DNA of 64,000 nt from Brevundimonas sp. (GTDB lineage Bacteria > Pseudomonadota > Alphaproteobacteria > Caulobacterales > Caulobacteraceae), in assembly GCF_027484365.1 (NCBI RefSeq), contig NZ_JAIXTC010000019.1:124001-188000 (forward strand), in the 5' to 3' direction. The notes under the pieces were generated by a model, which saw only the letters and a program-made list of their open reading frames with translations, had not been told where the DNA came from and made no database searches. The translations under genes were made by a program, and so were the position numbers. Positions 16,066 through 24,232 of this stretch are shown piece by piece; the first letter of the stretch is position 1, and each line of letters begins with the position of its first letter.

Positions 16066-16353
16066 CTAGAACCAGAGCTTGAGCGCAGCCAGCGAAATCG
16101 GTCCCTCGGCCTGATCCGCATTGTCGGTATAGGAGACGCACGCCACCCGATGCCCGCACCAGCACCGGAACCGATATGACGGCCCGACAGCCGGCCAGTA
16201 TCGCAGCGCGCCGAAGACCGGACGCGGATCCATCAAGAGAGCATGATCACAGAGCGGACTGTCACACCGTACGACCAAGCGTCGCCCGACCCCGGGAGCT
16301 ATGTCTTCTCGCGACCTTCTCCGCTCACCCTGTATCATCACGGTCCGCTCCAA
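16066..16353 (-). CDS. Small CxC zinc-binding-like hypothetical protein
   Basis: The 95-residue product (or 89 residues from an internal Met at 16335) contains VRCDSPLCDHA and YRFRCWCGHR, which could form a zinc-binding site. The C-terminus is SLAALKLWF. It abuts the next gene (15700-16065), with the stop TAG at 16066-16068 directly after that gene's ATG on the minus strand. The plus-strand region between 16354 and 16457 shows no gene. Function is unknown; co-occurrence of the pair suggests a shared role in the ICE backbone. Confidence 0.58.
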   Translation of the reverse strand: MERTVMIQGERRRSREDIAPGVGRRLVVRCDSPLCDHALLMDPRPVFGALRYWPAVGPSYRFRCWCGHRVACVSYTDNADQAEGPISLAALKLWF

Positions 16354-16457
16354 CCAGCCAACCGACCCGGGTCCGCTCTATGAGCGGCAGCCGATTGAGA
16401 CAAGCCAGAAGTTCTCGTTATGTTCCACAATCTGTGGACACATCCGCTCCGTGCTCA

Positions 16458-17894
16458 TCAGCCATAGCTGAATGCGCGCCAAGCCTTGGCAAGCCGTTCC
16501 CACAGCTTCGGTCTGACCGGTCTGACTTCACCGAGAAGGTCCCCGACTGCCGTCGTCGTATTCTCCTGTACCTGCCCAAGCCGCTCAAGCAGGTGCACGA
16601 GGCAAACCGCATAGGCTTTGCGCGCCGAGGGCAGATCAAGCTTTGATGATGTGGAGCCGGAATGAACCACGTCCCCCCGGGCGCTGAACAATTTCCGCAC
16701 AATCTCGACCACAGGGTCAGGCTGCCCCTCTGCAGTCAGGATGTGAGCTGCCCGATCCACAATACGGGCCGTCACGCCTCCGGCGTAGCTGTCTATCAGC
16801 AGTGACTCGAACGAGACGGCCAAACTGACGATCGCCTCGTGATCCGTTCCACTGCCGGTAAAGGATCGTCTGAACCAATAGACGGAATCGCTGACCTTGG
16901 CAGCAAAACGGGTCCGAGCTGTTTTGGGCCGCGCCGGCCCAACATTGGCTCGATGGAAGTCTCCTAAAGCGGTCACGGCAGCCTCTACCCTGTCCTTCAC
17001 AGCTTGGGCGGCGGCCATTGCCTCGAGCTGTAGATCCACGTTTAGGTCAGACAGTTGCGCCAACCCGGTCGCCGAGAGGTTCATCGGAACGCGACGGTAC
17101 GACAGGTCGCGCCCCCCACCGGCATTCTCGAATACGAGGTAGTGCCTGATATCCAGCGTCTCACCGCTGGAGCGCGAGCTGCTGTATCGCCCGCTGGACT
17201 GTGGATCGATCAGAACCGAAAGCAGCATGACAAGTGCTGCCCCGAGCCCGAGCTTGCGCATATACTCGGATTGGTTCTCGTAGGCCCCCACCGCATACGA
17301 CCGCACGCGGATCATCATCAGTGGGTTCTCGGATAACCACTTGAGCCGAGGATTGGCGTGTTCCTGAAGAAGCGCGTGGGTCGGAATGGGCGACGAGATT
17401 CCAAGAGCCAAGGCCGCTCGCTCAACGAACTCTACGGTCTTTTGGATCGACTGGGTCTGCGGCACTACGGCGATGCCTAACGCCGCGAAGGCGACATCTT
17501 CAATCTCGCGCGCGGCGAGTCGAAACCGCCGCATCACGCCATAGCCGTGGAGCGGGTAGAGAACGAACCCGGGTTCATGGAATGACTGCTGGTTCAGTTC
17601 AGCCACGGCATCGCCGACCGGATCGACAGATCCGCCGCGGATCAGCCTGAAGATCAGAGGATCGATTATCTCGATCCCGACGTGCACGTCCTGCTGATTC
17701 AGCAGCGCGTGAAGCTCGAGGCGCAAGGGCTTGATAGCCGCCTCGACCTGTTTGAACTCCCGAGTATCCTCACCAAAATTATAGACGAACTCATCAAGGT
17801 TTTCGGAACCCAGAAGCCGGTTAAGCAGAGAGGTCGTCGCGACAACCTGCTTTCGCCGTGTCGCCGTGATCGGCGCTGGACTGGGGATCATCAA
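16458..17894 (-). CDS. Apea-like HEPN domain protein (putative defense RNase)
   Basis: A 478-residue protein. The C-terminal about 150 residues look like a HEPN domain of the Apea type. A helical segment IVSLAVSFESLLIDSYAGG is followed by the RNase signature SARGDVVHSG (R-x4-H) near residue 406, then helices AYAVCLVHLLERLGQV. The N-terminal about 300 residues are a mixed domain I do not recognise, perhaps the sensor. HEPN proteins of this kind cleave RNA to stop phage growth. It is the last of three minus-strand genes (19967 to 16458) upstream of which lies the Argonaute system. Whether the three form one system is unknown. Confidence 0.65.
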   Translation of the reverse strand: MMIPSPAPITATRRKQVVATTSLLNRLLGSENLDEFVYNFGEDTREFKQVEAAIKPLRLELHALLNQQDVHVGIEIIDPLIFRLIRGGSVDPVGDAVAELNQQSFHEPGFVLYPLHGYGVMRRFRLAAREIEDVAFAALGIAVVPQTQSIQKTVEFVERAALALGISSPIPTHALLQEHANPRLKWLSENPLMMIRVRSYAVGAYENQSEYMRKLGLGAALVMLLSVLIDPQSSGRYSSSRSSGETLDIRHYLVFENAGGGRDLSYRRVPMNLSATGLAQLSDLNVDLQLEAMAAAQAVKDRVEAAVTALGDFHRANVGPARPKTARTRFAAKVSDSVYWFRRSFTGSGTDHEAIVSLAVSFESLLIDSYAGGVTARIVDRAAHILTAEGQPDPVVEIVRKLFSARGDVVHSGSTSSKLDLPSARKAYAVCLVHLLERLGQVQENTTTAVGDLLGEVRPVRPKLWERLAKAWRAFSYG

Positions 17895-17989
17895 ACACTC
17901 GCGGGCCCGGGGTTCATGACAACATGCCTAGCGGCGAGCGACCTCCAGACCAACACCTTTGCGCCAGCGTCTGCGGCCACTCTGACCAG

Positions 17990-19036
17990 TTACTGCAGGG
18001 CCTTAAGCACCAATTCGACAGCCGCCTTCAGGTCGCGAACGATGAGAGCGCCAGGCACCCGTACCGTCCGGATACCGGCCGCCTCCAGGCGCTGGCTGAT
18101 CTCCTCATCTTTCCGAGCGGCCTTGCCGCCTCGGTGATGCCGGGTCGAGTCGCAGAAGACCGCCAATCTCTGCTCGGGAAAGAACATATCGGCTTCGGTG
18201 ATTAGCCCCGGCAGATCACTCAGATCTTGGGCCCAAAGGTCGTAGAGCGACGGATGGGCCGAGCCGTCGTCGAAAAGTAGCATCTGCAGGATCGGCGTCT
18301 GGTTCTCTCGCAGCAGGCCCTGCAGCAAGAAGAGTTCGATCGGCGATTCCGCGCCCCAGACGCGACGTGCTTGAAACGTCTCGAACGGCGAGAACATCAG
18401 CCTGGTACGGTGCCGGTGATATTTGCGGAAGGGTTTGCCCTCCCCCATGCCCATGTTGACCACGCCCACGGTATCGGGATCGAAGCCGAGTTGAAGGTAA
18501 TACATGTCCGTCACCAGACCGAGCCCGTCCGGGAACGCGTTCCGCGGCTGATCACCCAGAAACACGGTGATGTTGCCCCAGCCGCCCCAGTGGCCCGTGA
18601 ACGGATTGAACTCAACGTAGCAGGGCTCCTGTTGCTGGAGCACTGCATTCAGATCGATCTGGCGGACATAGTCGACGTCGACATTCGACAGAACGGTCCC
18701 GCGCTTGTTCGCGGGGACCAGCGATATCGCATACGGCACCCCCACCATGACGCCGTCGACTTCGCGAAAGGCGGCGATGCTGGTCACCACCGAGACCATC
18801 TGAAACCGCGTGCCGTTCCTCCGGTAAAGCTCGATCTCTCCGTCGGACGGACGGTCCTCGAGAACGAAGCCTGCAGCTTCCATCATCTCGCCTGTGATCG
18901 GCTGGACGCCGCCGAGGTGAAGCATGCTGAGCTTGACCCAGTCGGGTACGGTGCTGAGCTCCAAGCCGATCGGCAACGCCGGGATGACAGCGTAGTTCGG
19001 GTCCTCGATCAGATAGGCCGGCCGGTTGTCGATCAT
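17990..19036 (-). CDS. Protein with C-terminal DUF559/Vsr-like nuclease fold
   Basis: The 348-residue product starts at ATG 19036, 16 bp after the upstream gene. The same frame extends to 19126 but would overlap that gene. The first about 260 residues are unassigned beta-rich sequence. Residues about 278-330 (LITEADMFFPEQRLAVFCDS, TRHHRGGKAARKDEEI, LEAAGIRTVRVPG) follow the layout of DUF559/very-short-patch-repair-type endonucleases: an Asp, a strand, His-x-x, Lys-Asp and a final strand. The usual Glu-x-Asp/Lys of the active strand reads Phe-Cys-Asp. It may be a divergent nuclease or an inactive binding fold. Context suggests defense. Confidence 0.6.
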   Translation of the reverse strand: MIDNRPAYLIEDPNYAVIPALPIGLELSTVPDWVKLSMLHLGGVQPITGEMMEAAGFVLEDRPSDGEIELYRRNGTRFQMVSVVTSIAAFREVDGVMVGVPYAISLVPANKRGTVLSNVDVDYVRQIDLNAVLQQQEPCYVEFNPFTGHWGGWGNITVFLGDQPRNAFPDGLGLVTDMYYLQLGFDPDTVGVVNMGMGEGKPFRKYHRHRTRLMFSPFETFQARRVWGAESPIELFLLQGLLRENQTPILQMLLFDDGSAHPSLYDLWAQDLSDLPGLITEADMFFPEQRLAVFCDSTRHHRGGKAARKDEEISQRLEAAGIRTVRVPGALIVRDLKAAVELVLKALQ

Positions 19037-19052
19037 GGCGTCGACCGGCGGT

Positions 19053-19967
19053 TCACGCGTTGTCCGCCTCGGCCTCGCGACGCAACTGAACAAGCCGTTC
19101 TTCGCACACGGTCCTAACCAGGCCACGCAGGACCTCGACGCGCTCCGTCAACCAGGCCAGTTCTTCGGCGCTGATCTTGTAGTGCTTGGAATAGCGGGCC
19201 TTCACATAGGCCTCGCGCAGCAGTTCGAAGCAGCGGCGCTCGAACTTGGTCTCGCGCGGCCAGGCCTCCGCGAGGCGCGTGTCGATGGCCTCGGCCTTCT
19301 TCCGAAGAAAGGCGAGGTTGTGGGCCTTGCCGCTGTAGAGCGTCACCACCAGCAGGACGCAGTGATAGAGATGCTCTGCAGCTTGATGCAGGCTGAAGGC
19401 CGCGAGCTTGTTGTTGCCCCGTTCCGTGTAGAACCCTGCTCCAGCCTGAAACTCCTCCGAGCTACTGGTCCATTCCGCGAAGAATCCTTCGGCTTCGATC
19501 AAGGCGGCCTGAGCCTTGATATCAGCTGGCTTGTGCAGCTTGGCGCCGGGCGTATCGAATAGGAGCACACCGTCGCGCAGGATGTCCGCAAAGAAGTAGC
19601 GGCCTCGATCCAACTGCTGGTTCACATCATCCAGACTGTGAACGATGATACTAACCGGCGTTCGGATTTCCCCCTCCCCGGGCATGGTCCGATTGGTCGC
19701 GTCGTGCCAGAACTCTCCGTCCGTGAGGTCTTCGTGGTCGACCACGACCAACAGGTCGAAGTCTGAGAAGTAACGCCCGACCGGGTCGTGGACCCAGTCG
19801 CCACGCGCGTATGATCCGTACAGAATGACCTTGAGGATCTTCCCGTTTTTCAGACGCGCCGCCCGACGCGTCGAGATCGCCTCCGCAAAGGAGTCGTGGA
19901 TGACCTCGACCACACGGCGCAACTCGACCTGCTTACGCAGCGGCAGATGATCGAGGCTCTTCTTCAT
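19053..19967 (-). CDS. Fused nucleotidyltransferase-HEPN protein (MNT/HEPN toxin-antitoxin type)
   Basis: The 304-residue protein joins two domains usually encoded separately. Residues about 1-120 are a minimal nucleotidyltransferase (LKVILYGSYARGDW, then YFSDFDLLVVVDHED, with the GS and DxD motifs). Residues about 150-290 are a HEPN domain (AAFSLHQAAEHLYHCVLL, KAHNLAFLRKKAEAIDTR and YVKARYSKHYKIS). In two-gene MNT/HEPN systems the nucleotidyltransferase adds AMP to the HEPN RNase and neutralises it. A fusion would be a self-contained module. It is the first gene of the minus-strand group and is divergent from the SIR2 gene. Confidence 0.82.
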   Translation of the reverse strand: MKKSLDHLPLRKQVELRRVVEVIHDSFAEAISTRRAARLKNGKILKVILYGSYARGDWVHDPVGRYFSDFDLLVVVDHEDLTDGEFWHDATNRTMPGEGEIRTPVSIIVHSLDDVNQQLDRGRYFFADILRDGVLLFDTPGAKLHKPADIKAQAALIEAEGFFAEWTSSSEEFQAGAGFYTERGNNKLAAFSLHQAAEHLYHCVLLVVTLYSGKAHNLAFLRKKAEAIDTRLAEAWPRETKFERRCFELLREAYVKARYSKHYKISAEELAWLTERVEVLRGLVRTVCEERLVQLRREAEADNA

Positions 19968-20162
19968 GGCCAGAGTCTCTCCGAAGGCGGGCTCAGCGGC
20001 AAGTCCTGCATTCGAGAGCGCTCAACCGTCGGTATCGCGCACCCCATATGTGGATAGGTTAACATCCCCTTGCCCCAACATCTGGTGTCGAGTAGCGTGG
20101 AAGACCGCGCAGGGCTGTTGGGGAGCAAGCTTATCGCGCGACGGCCTAAGGAAGGGAGCGTC

Positions 20163-21968
20163 GTGGCGTTATCTACAGTCAGTGAAGCGAGTCGGTCGGA
20201 AGGCCAAGTGACTCCTTCGATCTCCGTCGCGCCGACGATGGATGTCGCGCAGTTCATGCGTCTGTTTCAGATGCGGGCGACGCAAGTCATGTGGTTGCTC
20301 GGGGCAGGCGCGTCCCGCACGGCTGGCATCAAGACAGCTTGGGACGTCATCTGGGATCTCAAGCAAAAGCTCTACTGTTCACAGAAAAAGCTAGCTCTCG
20401 GGGCCATTACCGACCTCAGCGATATGGTGGTTCAGAGGAAGATTCAGGACCACTTCGACAGCTTGGGCTCCTTCCCAGCGGCAGGCGCCGAGGATGAATA
20501 CTCGGCCTATTTCGAAGCCGCCTATCCGTCCGCCCGGGATCGCCGACAGTACCTGGACGGCATCATCGAGGACGCGAAGCCTTCCTTCGGTCATCGGGCG
20601 CTCGCTTTGCTGATGCGAGAAGACCTGACGCGCACGGTTTGGACGACGAATTTCGACAAGCTCGTCGAAGACAGCGTCGCCAAGCTCTATGAGAGCACCG
20701 GCCGGCTTACAGTCGCCGATCTGGGCGAGCCTTCGAAACTGCAGCGCGCCATACAGGAGAGCCGCTGGCCCGTTCTGGGCAAGTTGCATGGCGACTTTCA
20801 TTCCCAACGGCTCAAGAACACGAGCGACGAACTTCGAGACCAGGATGCGGCCATGAGGCAGGCGTTCGTGGGGGCTTGCCAAGGCAACGGCCTCGCCGTG
20901 GTCGGTTACAGTGGTCGCGATGCGTCGATCATCGCGGCTCTCACGGACGCCATCAACGGAGGCGCTGGTTTCCCCGGAGGCCTGTTCTGGTTCAAGCGGT
21001 CCATGGAGACTCCGTTCGACGGCGTCACCGCCGTGATGAAGGCGGCGACGGACGCCGGGATCGAAGCCTTCTTCGTCGAGGTTGAGACGTTCGACGAATT
21101 GATGTCGGACCTGGTCCGTTTTCTGCCGACAACGACCGGCAAAGTCGACGCCATCGGCGAGGCTGATCGGCCCAGGTTGGGAAAGGCACCCCTCCGCGCG
21201 ATCGGCACCAAGTTTCCGGTGGTCCGGACCAATGCCTTGCCGATCATATCCTGGCCTGCATCCTGCCGACTGGTGGCGTGCACCATCGGAGGTGTCTCGG
21301 AGGTCGTTGCCGCGGTGAAGGAAGCCGGCGTCGATCTCGATGTCAATCGGGTCCGCGCCGGCGTTCTGGCCTTCGGTAGAGATGCGGACCTTCGCCGGGC
21401 GCTGGCGACCCGCGAGATCACCAGCCTGGAAACCTATGCCATCTCGCCGGCGCGCCTCCGCTACGAGAGCGGTGAGCGGACGCTGGTGCGAGACGCTCTT
21501 GTCCGGGCGCTTGGCCAGCGCGAAACCCTGACCATCGACCGTCGAGGCCGCCGCATCCTGCTGCGGCCGGCCCCAAGCGTCGGGACAGCGCTGTTCAACA
21601 GGACGATCGCCTCAGTCGAACGTCTGGCTGGCGTTGTCCCGGGAACGACCGTGGCCTGGAGCGAGGCCTGCGAGATCAGGCTGGACTGGAAGCTGGACGC
21701 GCTCTGGCTACTGCTAGAACCGCGCGTTGTTCTGGAACTTGAGGACGGCATGGCTGACGATATGGTGGCGAAAGCCAAGGACTGGGTGCGCGAACGCCGC
21801 GCGCAGCGACGCAACAAGCACGCCAACAGTATGCTGGACGGTTGGATCGAACTGATCGTCGGCGCGTCAGCCTCAGTTCGCCTGCGTTCGTTTGGAATCT
21901 CCGACGGCGCGGATGCCGACTTCGAGATTGCCCGAACCACCGGCTTCAGCGGGAGGGCTCCGCAATGA
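20163..21968 (+). CDS. SIR2-APAZ effector of a short prokaryotic Argonaute system (SPARSA)
   Basis: The 601-residue protein has an N-terminal SIR2-like NADase domain: the nucleotide-binding loop LLGAGASRTAGIKT at about 44-57, TTNFDKLVED at about 161-170, GKLHGDFHS near 206 and GYSGRDASI near 248. The C-terminal about 300 residues should be the APAZ domain, which pairs with the Argonaute subunit. The GTG at 20163 is chosen because AAGGGAG stands about 5 bases upstream; an ATG at 20238 is the fallback. The stop overlaps the next start (ATGA). SPARSA systems deplete NAD+ when the Argonaute detects invading plasmid or phage DNA. Length fits the family. Confidence 0.9.
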   Translation: MALSTVSEASRSEGQVTPSISVAPTMDVAQFMRLFQMRATQVMWLLGAGASRTAGIKTAWDVIWDLKQKLYCSQKKLALGAITDLSDMVVQRKIQDHFDSLGSFPAAGAEDEYSAYFEAAYPSARDRRQYLDGIIEDAKPSFGHRALALLMREDLTRTVWTTNFDKLVEDSVAKLYESTGRLTVADLGEPSKLQRAIQESRWPVLGKLHGDFHSQRLKNTSDELRDQDAAMRQAFVGACQGNGLAVVGYSGRDASIIAALTDAINGGAGFPGGLFWFKRSMETPFDGVTAVMKAATDAGIEAFFVEVETFDELMSDLVRFLPTTTGKVDAIGEADRPRLGKAPLRAIGTKFPVVRTNALPIISWPASCRLVACTIGGVSEVVAAVKEAGVDLDVNRVRAGVLAFGRDADLRRALATREITSLETYAISPARLRYESGERTLVRDALVRALGQRETLTIDRRGRRILLRPAPSVGTALFNRTIASVERLAGVVPGTTVAWSEACEIRLDWKLDALWLLLEPRVVLELEDGMADDMVAKAKDWVRERRAQRRNKHANSMLDGWIELIVGASASVRLRSFGISDGADADFEIARTTGFSGRAPQ

Positions 21969-23386
21969 CCGCCCCCTACAAGCTTCCCGGGCACACGCAG
22001 TTTCCAGAACCCCAGCTTCGCTTCGGCGGCATGTCCGATCAGAACACGGATATCCACCCCTTGCTGGGTCTTTCCCGCTTCGGACCTTACAGCCGCGATC
22101 GGTTGTCGGGCGTGGCCAGCCCGATCCGGATCGCCATGATCGCCCCTGCGGGCGGTGTCGATCGATTGGACCGATTGATGCAGGAGTTGGACCAGCCGCA
22201 TCGGCCGAAGGAGCGGAAGGCCTACCTTCCGGACTATCCCGGCTTCTCAAAGCTATTCGGCGTCAGTCTCGCCAAGGCCGTCGGGCCGACCGCCATCGAA
22301 CTTCCAGCGGATCTGCAACGGCAGATGGCCGCTTCGGCGCGTCCGCACCAGATACTGGCTGATGCGATAACACGAGCGCTTTTCGCGCTCCGCAATGTCC
22401 GGACGGAGTTCGACATCGTCTTGATCCATGTCGATCGAAGCTGGTCAGACGGCTTTCGAACGACCGATGGTGAGGACTTCGACCTGCGACATCATCTCAA
22501 AGCCGTCGCTGCCTCGGAGGGCATCTGCATCCAAATCGTCCGGGACGAGGGTGCCTTGGGCTACTATTGCCGGTGCAGCGTCGCCTGGCGGTTGGGCGTC
22601 GCCCTCTACACCAAGGCCGGAGGGACTCCATGGGTCTTGGCCGATGTGGAGCCGGGAACCGCATTTATCGGCATCGACTATGCAATGCGATCCGAGGCCG
22701 GGCCGGCATCGCGCTATGCGATCTGCTGCAGTCAGGTCTTTGACGCGGAAGGTTCCGGCATGGAGTTCGTCGCCTATGAAGCCAACGACGTTCGCATGTT
22801 CGGCAAGAACCCCTTTCTGCGCCGCGACCAAATGCTGAAGGTCATCTCGCGCAGCCTTCTGATCTACCAGCGCAAGCATGCAGGGCAGTCTCCACGGCGT
22901 GTGGTCGTCCACAAGAACACGGAATTCAAACCTGAAGAAGTCGAGGGGTGTTTCGACGCTCTTCCTCGAACCGACGCGATCGACCTCGTTCACGTCCAAC
23001 AAAGCAGTGGATGGCGGGGGACGTTTATTCCGGAGCCGAAAAAGCCCCACGGCTATCCCGTTCATCGTGGCACCGCTCTCCAGCTGGGTCCCTATGAAGC
23101 TCTGCTTTGGACCCAGGGTAATCTGCCCGTTGTCGCCAATGATCGTGACTACTTCAAAGAGGGCAAAGGCATACCTGAACCGCTCATGCTAGTTCGTCAC
23201 GCAGGAAACGGACCGATGGATGAGCTTTGTCGGCAGACCTTGGGCCTGACCAAGATGGACTGGAATAATGATGGTCCCTACGATCGGCTGCCGGTCACCC
23301 TTAACTTCGCGCAGACTTTGGCCAAGGTCATTATCCGAATGCCATCTCTAGAACCGCGCTCTTATCCGTTTCGGTTATTCATGTAG
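21965..23386 (+). CDS. Short prokaryotic Argonaute (pAgo), MID-PIWI
   Basis: The 473-residue protein lacks N and PAZ domains and carries only MID and PIWI, the hallmark of short pAgos. The PIWI part shows GTAFIGIDYAMRSEA at about 232-246 and RRVVVHKNTEFKPEE at about 311-325. It ends in the conserved PSLEPRSYPFRLFM tail, close to the guide-binding C-terminal carboxylate. The full DEDX catalytic set is not evident, as in other short pAgos, so it should bind guide and target rather than cut. It is coupled to the SIR2-APAZ gene by a 4-base overlap. Together they match the SPARSA anti-plasmid/anti-phage system. Confidence 0.92.
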   Translation: MTAPYKLPGHTQFPEPQLRFGGMSDQNTDIHPLLGLSRFGPYSRDRLSGVASPIRIAMIAPAGGVDRLDRLMQELDQPHRPKERKAYLPDYPGFSKLFGVSLAKAVGPTAIELPADLQRQMAASARPHQILADAITRALFALRNVRTEFDIVLIHVDRSWSDGFRTTDGEDFDLRHHLKAVAASEGICIQIVRDEGALGYYCRCSVAWRLGVALYTKAGGTPWVLADVEPGTAFIGIDYAMRSEAGPASRYAICCSQVFDAEGSGMEFVAYEANDVRMFGKNPFLRRDQMLKVISRSLLIYQRKHAGQSPRRVVVHKNTEFKPEEVEGCFDALPRTDAIDLVHVQQSSGWRGTFIPEPKKPHGYPVHRGTALQLGPYEALLWTQGNLPVVANDRDYFKEGKGIPEPLMLVRHAGNGPMDELCRQTLGLTKMDWNNDGPYDRLPVTLNFAQTLAKVIIRMPSLEPRSYPFRLFM

Positions 23387-23428
23387 CGACAGCAATCGCT
23401 GCGCTACTCGGATCTGGGTTGGCCCCAC

Positions 23429-24232
23429 TTAGGCAACCCCGGTCAGCAAACCCCACAGCTTAGCAGCCCCGACGATGGCGCCGAAGACCGGCGCAACCGC
23501 GGCGCAAGCTGCTATCGCCGGATGCTCCCTGATCCAAGCCACGGCCCCGCCGATGCCTCCCAAGCCATCGAACATGCCCGCGTGGGTCTTCAGGGTGCCT
23601 TCGTTGGCCTTGGTGGCGATCGCATACATCAGGTCGACCTTGTTCAGCAGGGATCGATCCACAGTTGCGAAGTCTCGACGCCGCAGGGCGGCGGCCTGAT
23701 CCGCGCCGTCGATCAGATGCTTCATGGCCAGCCCATTTCGGGCCGCCAAGGAACGCAGCCTGTTCTCGATGTCGGCGTAGCCGTCGCCGTAAAGATCGAT
23801 CATGCGGGCGGCGAGATCGAGCCGCTGGGCATCCGGAACGGACAGCGGCTGCCCACCCAGCAGACGATGACGGTTTTCCAGCGCCGGAAACCCGAACGTG
23901 GCGTTTCGCATGTTCCAGTGCAGCCAGTAGGTGCCGTTCAGTTTGTGAGCCACGAAGTCGTAGAACGCGTCGAGGACAGCCTTCTCCGCACGATCAAGGT
24001 CCTGGGCCGTAGCCGTCGCCGGATCGAGGCCCGCACGGCGCAAGCTCGTCTCGATTTCGAAGCTTTGCGTCGCGCCCGTCCCGAGGTTGCGTGCCGCGAT
24101 AGCGGTGATCCGCCGGTCCGGCGACTCAAAGCCCTCACAGGCATAATGCAGCACATAGGCATGCGATCGCGATTGCATGGCCCGCCCCATGTCTTCGCGG
24201 GCGGCTTTCCGGCGAGTTGGCGTCGTAGTCAT
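23429..24232 (-). CDS. Uncharacterised protein with C-terminal membrane segment
   Basis: A 267-residue protein whose named family I do not recognise. The N-terminal about 190 residues are soluble: AYVLHYACEGFESPDRRITA as a first strand-helix unit, a conspicuous YWLHWNMRNATFGFPALENR at about 116-135, and RLDLAARMIDLYGDGY. The last about 40 residues are hydrophobic (HPAIAACAAVAPVFGAIVGA), giving one or two membrane helices. The pattern of acidic residues in the N-terminus could be an RNase H-like fold, but I cannot confirm it. It is coupled to the HTH gene upstream (TGATG overlap at 24232) and converges on the Argonaute gene. A defense effector is possible. Confidence 0.55.
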   Translation of the reverse strand: MTTTPTRRKAAREDMGRAMQSRSHAYVLHYACEGFESPDRRITAIAARNLGTGATQSFEIETSLRRAGLDPATATAQDLDRAEKAVLDAFYDFVAHKLNGTYWLHWNMRNATFGFPALENRHRLLGGQPLSVPDAQRLDLAARMIDLYGDGYADIENRLRSLAARNGLAMKHLIDGADQAAALRRRDFATVDRSLLNKVDLMYAIATKANEGTLKTHAGMFDGLGGIGGAVAWIREHPAIAACAAVAPVFGAIVGAAKLWGLLTGVA

